This document shows, one piece after another, positions 49,864 to 58,726 of a DNA stretch of 64,000 nucleotides; the first letter of the stretch is position 1; every line of letters begins with the position of its first letter. The notes under the pieces are model-generated. The model was given only the letters and a program-made list of their open reading frames with translations. It was not told the DNA's origin and ran no database searches. Source of the stretch: Lysobacter capsici (GTDB taxonomy: Bacteria; Pseudomonadota; Gammaproteobacteria; Xanthomonadales; Xanthomonadaceae); NCBI RefSeq assembly GCF_018732085.1, contig NZ_CP076103.1, positions 3,100,001 through 3,164,000 of the forward strand, given 5' to 3'. Made by a program: the position numbers and the translations under genes.

Positions 49864-51192
49864 TCAATCCTGCTCCTGCTGTGTCGAATCCTCAGCAGTC
49901 CCGCAGTGCCCGCCGTAGCGCTGGACGGCGACGAATCGATACAGGAAGTCGGAGAACTCGTCGCCCCAGATTTCGTTATGCCCCGAGATGATTCCCTTCT
50001 CCACCCCGACCACCATGTAAGGATTGAAACGGGCCGACTCCAGACTCGACTGCGAGCTTTCAGGCTTCGCCGGAGTTCGTGCAAGCGCAACCGCTCCGAC
50101 GTTCCACCGGTTACTTGTCCCGATGCTGTAAGCCTTCCAGGCGCAAGCGAAGTCCTTGAAGTCGACCGTCGCCGGCGTGGCGAGCTGCATCAGCGTGTGG
50201 GTGCGATACGGGGCGTAGTGACCGATCGCCTGAATGTTCTGGCGCCTCTGTTCGGGCGTGCTGTGCTCGGAGAACAAGGTCGCCAGCGCGCGTCCGGCCG
50301 GGAAGGCCCGCTTGGTCGCGGTATCGGCCTGTGAGGTGAAGATCGCCAGGATCGGCATCTGTCCGGGCTTGAACGTCATCCCCGAGGCTTTGCGCTGCAG
50401 TGCGTTGAAGCGCGCTGCCTCGAATGCGGGATTCACCAGCACGACCAGGTCGGCGGCGTTGCGCGCGACCGTCCCTTCCTTGTTGGCAAATGCGGTGTCG
50501 CGAATGAGTAATTGGTTGAGCGAGTTGTAGACCAGCGCGCCGCCGAAGCTATGGCCTGTGACGATCAGGCGATTGTTGCGCCGGGTGGCTTTGATCTTGG
50601 CCAGTTCGGCGAGCACCTCGGTGGCCCCGTCGGTGCCGACGCGATGCGCGCGCCCTTTGCGTCCCCAGAATGTCAGCGTCTTGAACGGCTCGACCTTGTT
50701 GGACAAGCCTCGCCAGCCCAGGTACATCCCGACCACCTGGCGCGGCGCGCATGCCCTGTTTTCGCAGGCCTGCGCGTCGGCTTTGGCTATCTTGCGCAGA
50801 AACTGCGCGAACGCCTCCACGTTGCCGTCGTCGGGAGCGGCATTGTGCTTCCATCCGTGGGCGAAAACGACCATGAGGACCGGGCGATCGCTGTCTATCG
50901 CACGGATCTGCCGCATCAGGTTTTCCTTGCTTTCGGGCTCGCGCAAATAGCCTTGGTCGTCGAATTCGACATAGCCCAGCAATACCGGCGGGGACTTCGA
51001 CGGCGTTTCGCCCACCTGGTGCAGTACTTCCTGCGGGCAGTCGCCCTTCGCCTCGAAGATGCAGTAGTCGCTCGTATGCAATTGCGTCCGATACGTCCGT
51101 CCGGAAACGCAACCGGCGTTGATGCAGGCCACCAGCAACAGGCAGACCACGCCGAGCCGATGCGAGAGACGCCCCACTGTCCTGTCGGCCAT
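49864..51192 (-). CDS. Putative lipoprotein with alpha/beta-hydrolase fold
   Basis: A protein of 442 residues from the ATG at 51192, which is preceded by GGGGAAAGGAC. A second ATG at 51213 adds seven residues but has no ribosome site. The N-terminus is a signal sequence: arginines, the hydrophobic run LGVVCLLLVACINA, then a Cys after NAG. The -3 position of that lipobox is Asn, which is unusual, so lipid attachment is likely but not certain. The body contains VVFAHGWKHNA, an oxyanion-hole type segment, and a nucleophile elbow GHSFGGALVYN (Ser222 from the longer start), as in serine hydrolases. I do not know the family's substrate. It lies 143 bp downstream of the large toxin-like gene on the same strand, so it may be co-transcribed as an accessory, immunity or second hydrolase. 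Confidence 0.75.
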   Translation of the reverse strand: MADRTVGRLSHRLGVVCLLLVACINAGCVSGRTYRTQLHTSDYCIFEAKGDCPQEVLHQVGETPSKSPPVLLGYVEFDDQGYLREPESKENLMRQIRAIDSDRPVLMVVFAHGWKHNAAPDDGNVEAFAQFLRKIAKADAQACENRACAPRQVVGMYLGWRGLSNKVEPFKTLTFWGRKGRAHRVGTDGATEVLAELAKIKATRRNNRLIVTGHSFGGALVYNSLNQLLIRDTAFANKEGTVARNAADLVVLVNPAFEAARFNALQRKASGMTFKPGQMPILAIFTSQADTATKRAFPAGRALATLFSEHSTPEQRRQNIQAIGHYAPYRTHTLMQLATPATVDFKDFACAWKAYSIGTSNRWNVGAVALARTPAKPESSQSSLESARFNPYMVVGVEKGIISGHNEIWGDEFSDFLYRFVAVQRYGGHCGTAEDSTQQEQD

Positions 51193-51264
51193 GTCCTTTC
51201 CCCAGTCGTCCATGCGTACTGGGGTTAACGCATGAATAGCTGCGGTGCGGACAGTTCGATTCGT

Positions 51265-51295
51265 CGCGGTTCCCCGCTATAAAGGGGAAACCGCG
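51265..51295. terminator. Hairpin between the toxin-like gene and the lipoprotein gene
   Basis: Arms CGCGGTTCCCC (51265-51275) and GGGGAAACCGCG (51284-51295) pair with one bulged base around an eight-base loop. There is no following T-run on either strand. It may attenuate read-through from the toxin-like gene into the lipoprotein gene. Confidence 0.4.
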
Positions 51296-51335
51296 GTGGT
51301 GCCAGGTCGTCAGCGACGGCGACCGGCGACGACGA

Positions 51336-54300
51336 CTATCGGCCTCCACCCAGCGGCCAATCCGGCCAACCCGATGCGTTGGGATCGGGCGCCTTCGTCG
51401 TCCATTGCCCGGTTTGCGGATCGATGTACCAGCGGCCGACGTCGGCGGGAATCTCGGGCACGCCGTCGGGGAAGCGTTTGTTGAAGCTCTCCTCGACCGG
51501 GCCCATGGTGTGGCCGACCGGGAACTTCGGCGGCAGCATCTCGCGATGACCCAAGGCATCGGGCATGCCCGGAATATGGTCCTGCAACCAGTTGAGTTCG
51601 TCGTTCTTGACCAGGTAGGCGCGCACGATGCCGCCTTGCTCGGCGAAATACGGCGCGAGGTCGCGGCTGTTGGCGAAGGTTCCGCCGTCGGGCGCCTGCT
51701 GCACGCCGCCATCCTCACGGAACAGCGGATTGTTGCGGGCCAGATTGCGCGGATGCACGGCCGCCGGGTTGAACACGATCGCCGGCAGATGCCCGCCGCC
51801 CACCGCCATCGCGGCCTGCGAGGCGAGCCCGCCGCCGAGCGAATGGCCGGTCAATACGAGATTCTCGCCATAGGTTTCATAGGCGCGACGGGTCAGATCC
51901 ACCGCATGTCGATACTGCGCGGTGTCGAAGCCCAAACCTTGTGCAGCGTCGGTGTAGATGTCCTTCAAGGCGGTCCGGCTGGTCGGCGCGGTGCCCTTGA
52001 ACGCGAGCACGAACTGGCCCTCGCCGTTGGTGTACAGGCCCGCGCGCAGTCCCGAGGAATGGTTGAAATCCGCCGGGGTGAAACCGGCCGGCAGATCGGC
52101 GTCGGCGACTTGGCGGAAGCTGCCTTCCAGAGGGGAACCGTCGGCCTTGTAGACGTGCTTGGCGACTTGCAGCAGATCGCCGTCCAGCCGATGCGGCGTG
52201 GTGCCCGCCATGTCGTCGGCGAAGGATCGGCCCGGCGGCACCTGATAGGCGCCGGTCGCGCCGGCCGGCGGCACGCCGTCCGGAGGATCGACGCCCTTGG
52301 CCACGGGCTGGAAGGGATCGTTCTTGCCGGCATAGATCTGCAGGCGGCCGCCTTCGGTCGGCATCGACAAGCTGTTGTCGGGTATCGCCCAGGTATCGTC
52401 GATGCGATTCGCGGTCGACACCAGCACTTGAGTGTCTTCAGTCAGCACGTAGCGCGTGGACACCTTGGACACGATGCCGTCGGGAGTGATTTCCGCGGCA
52501 TATTTAGGATCGACGCCGACGTGCGGCTGGCCCTGGATGTCGCGCACGCGGCCGTAGACGCCCGGACCGGGGCCGATATCGGCGATGCCGATGTCGGTGG
52601 GACGGGCGCTGTCGCTGAAGGAGAAGTAGTTGCCCTTCGGCCCGCCCGGCACCTGCCACTGATAGACCTCGGTGCCCTTGGGCAAGGTCCGCACTTCCAC
52701 CGGGCGGGTGAAGTCGATGCCCGCCACGTGCGAAAGATCCGCGGGCTTGCCGGTCGCACGCTCGTAGAACGAGATCGCCGTCGCCTGGCGCTGGGCGATG
52801 ACCTCCGCGGTCGGCGCCGCGTCGAGCGCCAGTCGCTGCGGCGCGCCGCCGAGCACGCCGCGCGGCGGCGGCAGATCGGTGATGTTGTAGACGCCGTCGG
52901 GGCCTTGCGTCGCCAACCGCGGCTCGGTCGCCGGCGGCGTTACCGGGCGGCCTTGCTGATCGATGTAGCGCAGCGGGCTGTGGGCCACGTCGTCGACCGC
53001 CCCGGCCGCGCCGGGCAGCTTGATCTTGGGAATCTTCAGCGGGATGACCAGCGAGGCCACGTCGAAGGTGACGTTGCCGAGCGCTTCGCCGTAACGGCCG
53101 TCGTTCCAGGCCTTGCCGATGTGATCGAACATGTGCGGCAGGCCTTCGACCATCGCCTCGCCGGTTTCCATGCCGCGCTTGGCGCTGGGCAGGAACGCCG
53201 GTGCGTTGCCGCCGCTGACCTGATCGACGAGCACGCCGGTGCCGCTGAGGTCGTACGCGGTCCTCGCCAACGCGCCCAGGCCGACGACGAAGCCCACCGC
53301 CGCGTCCTTGACGCCGCCGCCGAAGCCTTGCAGCTGGCCCATGAAACTGGTTTCGCCGTTGCCGCGCACATCGGTGATCAGCTCGCGCATCTGCGGGGTG
53401 AACGCCTCGTTGCCTTCGGTGGCGCGGCTGATGATGCTGTCGCGCAGCCAGTTCAGGCGCGCGTCCGGATCGGTCTTGACGATCTGGCGGATCAGCGCCG
53501 CCTGGCCGTCGGCATCGAGCGAACCCATTTCCTTGACCAGCGCCTGCACCCGCTCTTCCTGGTTGTCGACCATGAAGCGGCGAACGCCCGCATCCATCAC
53601 CCGATCGCGCGCGGCGAGCACGGCGGGACTCTTGTCGGCCGCGGTCTCCAGGCGATCGCCCATGAGCGTGTTGTAGGTGTCGCCGTCGATCTTGACCGTC
53701 TGCTCGGTAAAGGTCTTCACCCCGGCGTCGCGCGCGCTGGCCAGATGTTCGTCGCTGAGGAAACCTTCGGTGAACGCATCGCCGTGCATGCGGTTGTACA
53801 GCGCCACGAAGCGCGCCTGCGCGGCGGGATCGGCCGCGCGCGCCTGATACTGGGTCATGAACGCCTGCAGCTGCCCGGCGTTCTGCTGATCGCTCGTCGC
53901 GGCCAGTTCGCCGTATTCGCCGGTGTAGTTGTCGCCGTTGGCGTTGTACTGATCGATGTCCTTGATCGCCTGCAGATCGGCGGCCTTGGTGCCGGGCACG
54001 CCGGTCATGATGTCCAGGCCGCCGTTTTCGAGCTGGGTCATCTGCTCGGGCGAGAGGTTCTCCAGGATGCCGGTCTTGAACCACGACTGGCCCATGCCGG
54101 GATCTTTTTCCTGCAGCGCCGACATCACCATCTGCTGCGACACCGGGTCGAGGTCCTGCAGCGTGTCGAGCGCGTAGTTCAGGCGCTTCTCGTAGTCGTC
54201 GCGCCACATCGTGCGGTCGCCCTGATCGAGAATCTCGTCGGCGACCTGCCCCGCTCTGCCCTGATCGATGCGTTCGCCCTTGAGCGAACCCAGTTCCTTG

Positions 54301-55580
54301 ACCACGCTGCCGTCGGCGGCGGTCTGGCGCACGCCAATCGGCTGCTGCTGCGCGTCGTATTCGGTCACCACCTTGCTGCCGTCGGCGTTGGTGGTGGTAT
54401 CGCGGCGGGTGACCACCGGCAGGCCGCTGACCGACTCGTGCTGGGTGGTCTGCTGCAGCGCGCCCTTGGCGTCGTAGGCCTGGGTCGTGGCGAGTTTGCC
54501 GTCGTCGCCCAGCGAGTACACGGTGCGCCGTCCGTCCGCGGCGGTGTCGACGACCTGCTTGCGCCCGTCTTCGCCGACCTGCTCCGTGCGCGCGACGCCT
54601 TTCTGCTCGAACACGACGCTGCCGTCCTGCGCGACCAGCTTCTGCGACAGCTGCGCATCGGGAATGCCCTGCGCTCCGGCCGGCGCCGCATGCACCTGGT
54701 ACTCCATGCGATAGCCGCTGTCGTAGGCGTGGGTCACGGTGCTGACGCCGGGCTGGCCGGCCACCGGGGTGGTGGTGACCTTGCTGACCTCGCCGGTATC
54801 GAAGGTGGTCGCACCGTCGGCCGACACTTCGCGAATCCGCAGCGGCTGCGGCCCGGTGATGTCGGCGCCGTTCTCGCGCAGCGTCACCGACTGGACCTGA
54901 TAGCCCTGTTCGTTCGGGATCACGGCATGCTGCACGATCCGCGCCGGTTCGGCCGCGGTGCCGCCGTAGGCATCGGTGACGACCGCGCTCTTGCCGTCGG
55001 GACCTGGCTGCACCGTGCGTTGCGGAAGCCCGCTGACCGTCGACACGCCGTTGTCGACGACGCTGCGGCTTTCCAGCGGCACCGCGGCGGCGGGCCCGGT
55101 CGCCTTGGGATCGAACACCTTGGTCGTCACCAAGGCATGGCCGTTGGCGTCGAGCCCGTCGGTCTGGACGATGCGGGTGCCGTCGGCGTAGGTGCTCTCG
55201 CGCACGGCGGCGCCGTCGGGCGTCTGCGAAGCGCGAGTGTTCGCCGGCGGTTCGGGCTTGTACTGGGCGGCGACGTTGTCGGCGTCCAGTCGCGCCTGCG
55301 CCTGGTCGTAGGCGCGGTTGATGGTGTGGATGTCGCCGGTCCGGCCTTGTTGCGAAGCCTGATCGATCGCGCTGCGGCGGCTGTCGCTCAGGTTCGCGAG
55401 GGTCTGCTGATGGGTCGGCCCCTGCAGGGCGCCGCCTTTATCGAAATTGGCCTGCGCGAGCGCGTCTTCGGGCTTCTCGATTTTGACCGGAGGCTTGACC
55501 GGCGGCTTGACCGACTCGGGCGGAGGCGGCGGAGGAGGCGGTGGCGGCGGCGGAAGTGGCTTGATTTTGTCGTCGCTCAT
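51336..55580 (-). CDS. Large polymorphic-toxin-like protein: polyproline leader, Ntox46-like domain, lipase class 3 domain
   Basis: A 1414-residue protein. The ATG at 55580 has GGAG about ten bases upstream, and a longer open frame to 55886 has no such support. Order: a short charged start, a run of twelve prolines and two PPVK units (residues 8-35); a DG-rich region to about residue 400 recalling YD/RHS-type segments; a helical middle; glycine-rich hydrophobic segments near 750-800 that could insert in membranes. At about 955-1065 comes a segment with TEVYQW, GGPKGNYFS and a late IDDTW, which resembles the Ntox46 (ADP-ribosyltransferase-like) toxin family. At about 1130-1330 is a lipase class 3 domain with GHSLGGG (Ser1247). 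No signal peptide is seen. I infer an antibacterial or host-directed effector. The secretion route is not evident, and no clear XVIPCD or PAAR segment is visible. Confidence 0.8.
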   Translation of the reverse strand: MSDDKIKPLPPPPPPPPPPPPESVKPPVKPPVKIEKPEDALAQANFDKGGALQGPTHQQTLANLSDSRRSAIDQASQQGRTGDIHTINRAYDQAQARLDADNVAAQYKPEPPANTRASQTPDGAAVRESTYADGTRIVQTDGLDANGHALVTTKVFDPKATGPAAAVPLESRSVVDNGVSTVSGLPQRTVQPGPDGKSAVVTDAYGGTAAEPARIVQHAVIPNEQGYQVQSVTLRENGADITGPQPLRIREVSADGATTFDTGEVSKVTTTPVAGQPGVSTVTHAYDSGYRMEYQVHAAPAGAQGIPDAQLSQKLVAQDGSVVFEQKGVARTEQVGEDGRKQVVDTAADGRRTVYSLGDDGKLATTQAYDAKGALQQTTQHESVSGLPVVTRRDTTTNADGSKVVTEYDAQQQPIGVRQTAADGSVVKELGSLKGERIDQGRAGQVADEILDQGDRTMWRDDYEKRLNYALDTLQDLDPVSQQMVMSALQEKDPGMGQSWFKTGILENLSPEQMTQLENGGLDIMTGVPGTKAADLQAIKDIDQYNANGDNYTGEYGELAATSDQQNAGQLQAFMTQYQARAADPAAQARFVALYNRMHGDAFTEGFLSDEHLASARDAGVKTFTEQTVKIDGDTYNTLMGDRLETAADKSPAVLAARDRVMDAGVRRFMVDNQEERVQALVKEMGSLDADGQAALIRQIVKTDPDARLNWLRDSIISRATEGNEAFTPQMRELITDVRGNGETSFMGQLQGFGGGVKDAAVGFVVGLGALARTAYDLSGTGVLVDQVSGGNAPAFLPSAKRGMETGEAMVEGLPHMFDHIGKAWNDGRYGEALGNVTFDVASLVIPLKIPKIKLPGAAGAVDDVAHSPLRYIDQQGRPVTPPATEPRLATQGPDGVYNITDLPPPRGVLGGAPQRLALDAAPTAEVIAQRQATAISFYERATGKPADLSHVAGIDFTRPVEVRTLPKGTEVYQWQVPGGPKGNYFSFSDSARPTDIGIADIGPGPGVYGRVRDIQGQPHVGVDPKYAAEITPDGIVSKVSTRYVLTEDTQVLVSTANRIDDTWAIPDNSLSMPTEGGRLQIYAGKNDPFQPVAKGVDPPDGVPPAGATGAYQVPPGRSFADDMAGTTPHRLDGDLLQVAKHVYKADGSPLEGSFRQVADADLPAGFTPADFNHSSGLRAGLYTNGEGQFVLAFKGTAPTSRTALKDIYTDAAQGLGFDTAQYRHAVDLTRRAYETYGENLVLTGHSLGGGLASQAAMAVGGGHLPAIVFNPAAVHPRNLARNNPLFREDGGVQQAPDGGTFANSRDLAPYFAEQGGIVRAYLVKNDELNWLQDHIPGMPDALGHREMLPPKFPVGHTMGPVEESFNKRFPDGVPEIPADVGRWYIDPQTGQWTTKAPDPNASGWPDWPLGGGR

Positions 55581-56255
55581 CGGGGCTTTCTCCGTCTCGC
55601 ACCTGCGGGTTTGCCATTGCAGCGGTGCTCTTGGGCTACACCGCCGTTCAAGCAATCGTCTGTCGTGCCTCGCGTTCGTGCATTCATGCGGGCGTAGCAG
55701 GCAGGCAACCGCGATGCCGCGTGTGCCTGCACGCAGACTGCAGAGTTGCATTGCCGACGATGCCCGTTCAATACGGGGCGACCCTAGGAAGTCCCCATTG
55801 CGATACACGTGTTTATCTAATTGAACGAAGGCCGGCCGAGTCGCCGCACCTGCAATGGCCGCCGCCAATGGCCGCCGCACCCTCACCTTCGCTCACGACG
55901 AACTCAGCCGTCGGACCGCGGCATCGCGGCGTCTAAATACCTGAACGATTTTATTTCCGCTTGCGTGATACGAGTCCGGAAGCCGCGTGCGCACGGATAT
56001 TTTTCGCGTTGTTGTGCAGCGCGGCCTAGGCATACGGTGCGCTGTGGCCGCCGAGCCGGGTCACGTTCGAGGTCGCCGGCCATCGGCGCCTCGCGCAATC
56101 GAGTGCTTTCGTAATCGCCGTTCAACAACCGTCTTTCAACTGACCGACTCCCCTCGCCGGCCTCGCCGCCCATTCGGCCTGGTTTGCCGGATGCGCATGC
56201 CTGCGTCGCGGACAAGGCCTCATCCCTGCGTCTATTTTCTAGGAAGGAAAGAGCC
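55581..56255. other. Divergent intergenic region with a 13-bp tandem repeat
   Basis: These 675 bases separate the minus-strand toxin-like gene from the plus-strand protease gene. No convincing coding frame is seen. The unit CAATGGCCGCCGC occurs twice in tandem at 55853-55878. The stretch 55800-55830 and parts of 55930-56000 are richer in A and T than the surroundings and are the likeliest places for promoters, but I cannot name -35/-10 pairs with confidence. Confidence 0.6.
56241..56250 (+). promoter_or_regulatory. Strong ribosome binding site of the Lys-C gene
   Basis: AGGAAGGAAA ends five bases before the ATG at 56256. It decides this start over an in-frame ATG at 56184. Confidence 0.7.
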
Positions 56256-57656
56256 ATGAAACGACTGTACGGTTCCCTCGCTTTGTTGTCCCTTTCGATC
56301 GGCGCCGCGATCGCCGCGCCGGCCACGCTGCCGGCCGCGTTCGATCATCCCAACGTATCCCCGCTGAGCAAGGTCGCCGTGCGCACGATGCCCGCGGTCA
56401 ATGTCGACAAGTTGAAGGCCGAAGATCTGTTGCGCGACAAGCGCGGCGATATCCCGCGCTTCGCCTTTCCGATGACGGTCGACATGACCCCGCTGAATTC
56501 CGGCGTGTGGGAAACCCTCGACGCCGAGCACGTGGTCTGGCGCCAGCGCGTGCGTTCGGACAAGGCGATGTCGTTGAATTTCGGCTTCACGCAGTACTAC
56601 ATGCCGGCCGGCGGCCGCATGCTGATCTACCCGGCGACCCAGGAAAAAGGCGGCGACCGCGATCTGATCCGCGAGTACACCGACCGCGACAACAATGAGT
56701 TGGGCCAGTTGTGGACGGCGATCGTCCCGGGCCAGGAAGCGGTGATCGAAGTGGTCGTACCGCGCGCCAGCGCCGGCCAGCTGAAACTGCATCTGACCAA
56801 GGTCAATCACGACTACGTCGGTTTCGGTCCGCTCGCGCGGCGCATGGCCGAAGCCAGCGGCGAGAAAGGCGTGTCGGGTTCGTGCAACGTCGACGTGGCC
56901 TGCCCCGACGGCACCGCCAACAGCACCATCGTCCGCTCGGTCGGCGTGTACTCGAAGAACGGTTCGCTGGCCTGCACCGGCTCGCTGGTCAACAACACCG
57001 CCAACAACAAGAAGATGTACTTCCTCACCGCGCATCACTGCGGCATGACCACGGCGGCGGCGGCGGGCAGCATCGTCGTGTACTGGAATTACCAGAACTC
57101 GACCTGCCGCGCGCCCAACACGCCGGCCAGCGGCGCCAACGGCAACGGCTCGCTGGCCCAGAACCAGTCGGGCTCGACCTTGCGCGCGACTTCGGCCAAT
57201 TCCGACTTCACCCTGCTGGAACTGAGCACCGCGGCCAATCCGGCGTTCAACCTGTACTGGGCCGGTTGGGACCGCCGCAACCAGAACTTCCCGGGCGCCA
57301 TCGCGATCCATCATCCGAACGTCGCCGAGAAGCGCATCAGCCTGTCGAACAGCTCGACCTCGTTCGTGGCCTGGGGCGGCGGCGCCGGCACCACCCACTT
57401 GAACGTGCAGTGGCAGCCCAGCGGCGGCGTGACCGAGCCCGGCTCGTCGGGCTCGCCCTTGTACAGCCCGGACAAGCGCGTCATCGGCCAGTTGCATGGC
57501 GGTCCGTCGAGCTGCAGCGCCACCGGCACCAACCGCAGCGACCAGTACGGCCGCGTGTTCACCTCGTGGACCGGCGGCGGCACCAATGCCACCCGCTTGA
57601 GCAACTGGCTGGATCCGGGCGCGACCGGCGCGACCTTCATCAACGGCATCAACTGA
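56256..57656 (+). CDS. Lysyl endopeptidase (Lys-C) precursor, secreted serine protease
   Basis: A 466-residue preproenzyme. Residues 1-20 (MKRLYGSLALLSLSIGAAIA) are a signal peptide. A propeptide follows to Lys204, and the mature enzyme would start at GVSGSCNVDVACP, cut after Lys by its own specificity. In mature numbering the catalytic triad falls on His57 (TAHHCG), Asp113 (NSDFTLLEL) and Ser194 (EPGSSGSP), exactly as in Achromobacter protease I. The mature part (262 residues) is nearly that of Lysobacter enzymogenes Lys-C. It lacks the C-terminal extension known in some relatives and ends at FINGIN. The enzyme cleaves proteins after lysine outside the cell and probably serves predation and nutrition. 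It is a single gene with a strong ribosome site and its own downstream hairpin, unconnected to the NRPS locus. Confidence 0.96.
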   Translation: MKRLYGSLALLSLSIGAAIAAPATLPAAFDHPNVSPLSKVAVRTMPAVNVDKLKAEDLLRDKRGDIPRFAFPMTVDMTPLNSGVWETLDAEHVVWRQRVRSDKAMSLNFGFTQYYMPAGGRMLIYPATQEKGGDRDLIREYTDRDNNELGQLWTAIVPGQEAVIEVVVPRASAGQLKLHLTKVNHDYVGFGPLARRMAEASGEKGVSGSCNVDVACPDGTANSTIVRSVGVYSKNGSLACTGSLVNNTANNKKMYFLTAHHCGMTTAAAAGSIVVYWNYQNSTCRAPNTPASGANGNGSLAQNQSGSTLRATSANSDFTLLELSTAANPAFNLYWAGWDRRNQNFPGAIAIHHPNVAEKRISLSNSSTSFVAWGGGAGTTHLNVQWQPSGGVTEPGSSGSPLYSPDKRVIGQLHGGPSSCSATGTNRSDQYGRVFTSWTGGGTNATRLSNWLDPGATGATFINGIN

Positions 57657-57696
57657 TCCGGTGGTGATGTTGCTTATGTCCCACTGACGATCGGGT

Positions 57697-57728
57697 CGCC
57701 GAGTCGCTCCTGCCGGAGCGGCTCGGCG
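57697..57728. terminator. Hairpin after the Lys-C gene
   Basis: A 14-bp stem (57697-57710 with 57715-57728, one G-T pair) and a four-base loop TGCC lie about 40 bases after the stop. The right arm is followed by AGTTCAAGAAAAATC, not a T-run. The stability and position suggest transcription termination for the protease gene. Confidence 0.6.
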
Positions 57729-57839
57729 AGTTCAAGAAAAATCACGATGCCGGCGGGGATCGTGAAGCACGGGCATCGACACCAAGCCGCCTTTCCTTCA
57801 TGAGCCTCGACCGAGATCTCTGACCGAAGGAGAACCCCC

Positions 57840-58097
57840 ATGAATATCGACCTGGACGAAGAATGGTCGGGCTGGCGCCTGCGTGGGCGTTACCTGATTT
57901 CCGACGACGGCCTGCGTATTCCCATTGCCCGGCTACGCGGACTGTTGTGGCGCGAAAAAATGGAGCTTCGCCGCGACGGGTATGCCTCGCGCCGAAACGC
58001 CGAGCAGGCCAGGCTGGCCGCCGGGCGCCAACCCAGGATCAAAGTCATCGTCATCGATCTGGCCGAGTACCGGCTCAACGGCCTGGCCGCCTCCTGA
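57840..58097 (+). CDS. Small DUF3653-type (phage-related) protein
   Basis: An 85-residue protein with a good ribosome site (AAGGAGAA, about six bases before the ATG). The start WSGWRLRGRYLISDDGLRI, a central RLRGLLWREK segment and a KVIVIDLAEYR end match the pattern of DUF3653 proteins. These are found in xanthomonads and are often annotated as phage-related. The protein is basic and has no signal or membrane segment. Its function is unknown to me. DNA binding would be a guess based only on charge and phage association. Neighbours do not help: it sits alone between a protease gene and another small gene. Confidence 0.7.
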   Translation: MNIDLDEEWSGWRLRGRYLISDDGLRIPIARLRGLLWREKMELRRDGYASRRNAEQARLAAGRQPRIKVIVIDLAEYRLNGLAAS

Positions 58098-58112
58098 CGG
58101 CTTGAATTGCGC

Positions 58113-58139
58113 GCCGTCAGGTCGCCGTCAGGTCGCCGG
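58113..58139. repeat. 11-bp tandem repeat, 2.4 copies
   Basis: The unit CGCCGTCAGGT occurs at 58113-58123 and 58124-58134, followed by CGCCG. It lies between two small genes. No function is evident; it may be a replication-slippage product. Confidence 0.6.
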
Positions 58140-58325
58140 GGCGGGCTTGTGCTCAAGGTCGCTCGTGGATTTCGCCGGCCTTGCAACCGTCAGGTTCCCG
58201 AAAGGTACGGCGGCCCTTCGATGTGGATGCTGGCCCCAACCACCGGCCAGGACGACGCCGGTGCGGCTCGCACCGCAAGGCCGGCGAGCACGAGTCGTCT
58301 CATCATCCAGATCGAGGACAGCATC

Positions 58326-58556
58326 ATGTCGACCATCAGCTACGCCGGATACGGCGTCTGGAACAGCACCAACGACGTCACCAGCAAGGTCACGCAGCAG
58401 TACGCCAACAAGCAGCGCGAGTTCTTCGCCAACAACGGCGACTACGGCGATCCGGCGCCGGGCGAGCGCAAGTACCTGTACATCGTGTGGAACAACAACG
58501 GCAGCTCCAGCGGCGTGGTCGGCGAAGACGACAGCCGCGGCATCATCCTTCCGTAA
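58326..58556 (+). CDS. Small protein, 76 residues, possibly DUF3395-like
   Basis: The reading frame opens at an ATG with a weak GAGG about nine bases upstream. The sequence has YAGYG near the start, DVTSKV, NNGDYGDPAPG, a KYLYIVW strand and a final IILP. The spacing of DVT, GDPAPG, the K-L-x-I-x-W strand and the LP end recalls small DUF3395-type beta proteins, but I make this link from memory and weakly. No signal peptide or membrane segment is seen. Composition is rich in Asn, Gly and Ser, unlike the Arg/Ala-rich spurious frames common in this DNA, which supports it as a real gene. An open frame back to 58107 exists but reads as GC-rich noise before this ATG. Function unknown. Confidence 0.6.
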   Translation: MSTISYAGYGVWNSTNDVTSKVTQQYANKQREFFANNGDYGDPAPGERKYLYIVWNNNGSSSGVVGEDDSRGIILP

Positions 58557-58618
58557 TCCGCGGCGGCGCGGCCGCACGCTTGAACTGACTTCGTACAACG
58601 CCGGGTCGGCCTGGGGAA

Positions 58619-58653
58619 CCGGGCCGGCCCGGCACGGCCTGTGGCCTGGCCAC
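58619..58653. terminator. Palindromes between convergent small gene and siderophore operon
   Basis: A perfect 14-bp palindrome (58619-58632, CCGGGCCGGCCCGG) is followed by GTGGCC-T-GGCCAC (58641-58653). Both lie between the stop of the 76-residue gene and the end of the minus-strand operon. They may end transcription from either side; there is no T-run. Confidence 0.35.
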
Positions 58654-58726
58654 TTCGCTCACCCAGACCCAGCTTGCCTCACTGTTTCATTGCAGACACA
58701 TACGCGCTGCCTGTCGCATGGCGGCT

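Noticed and set aside
55581..55886. Longer N-terminus for the toxin-like protein up to 55886.
   Set aside because: No ribosome site, and the extra sequence is unlike a protein start. GGAG upstream of 55580 supports the shorter form.
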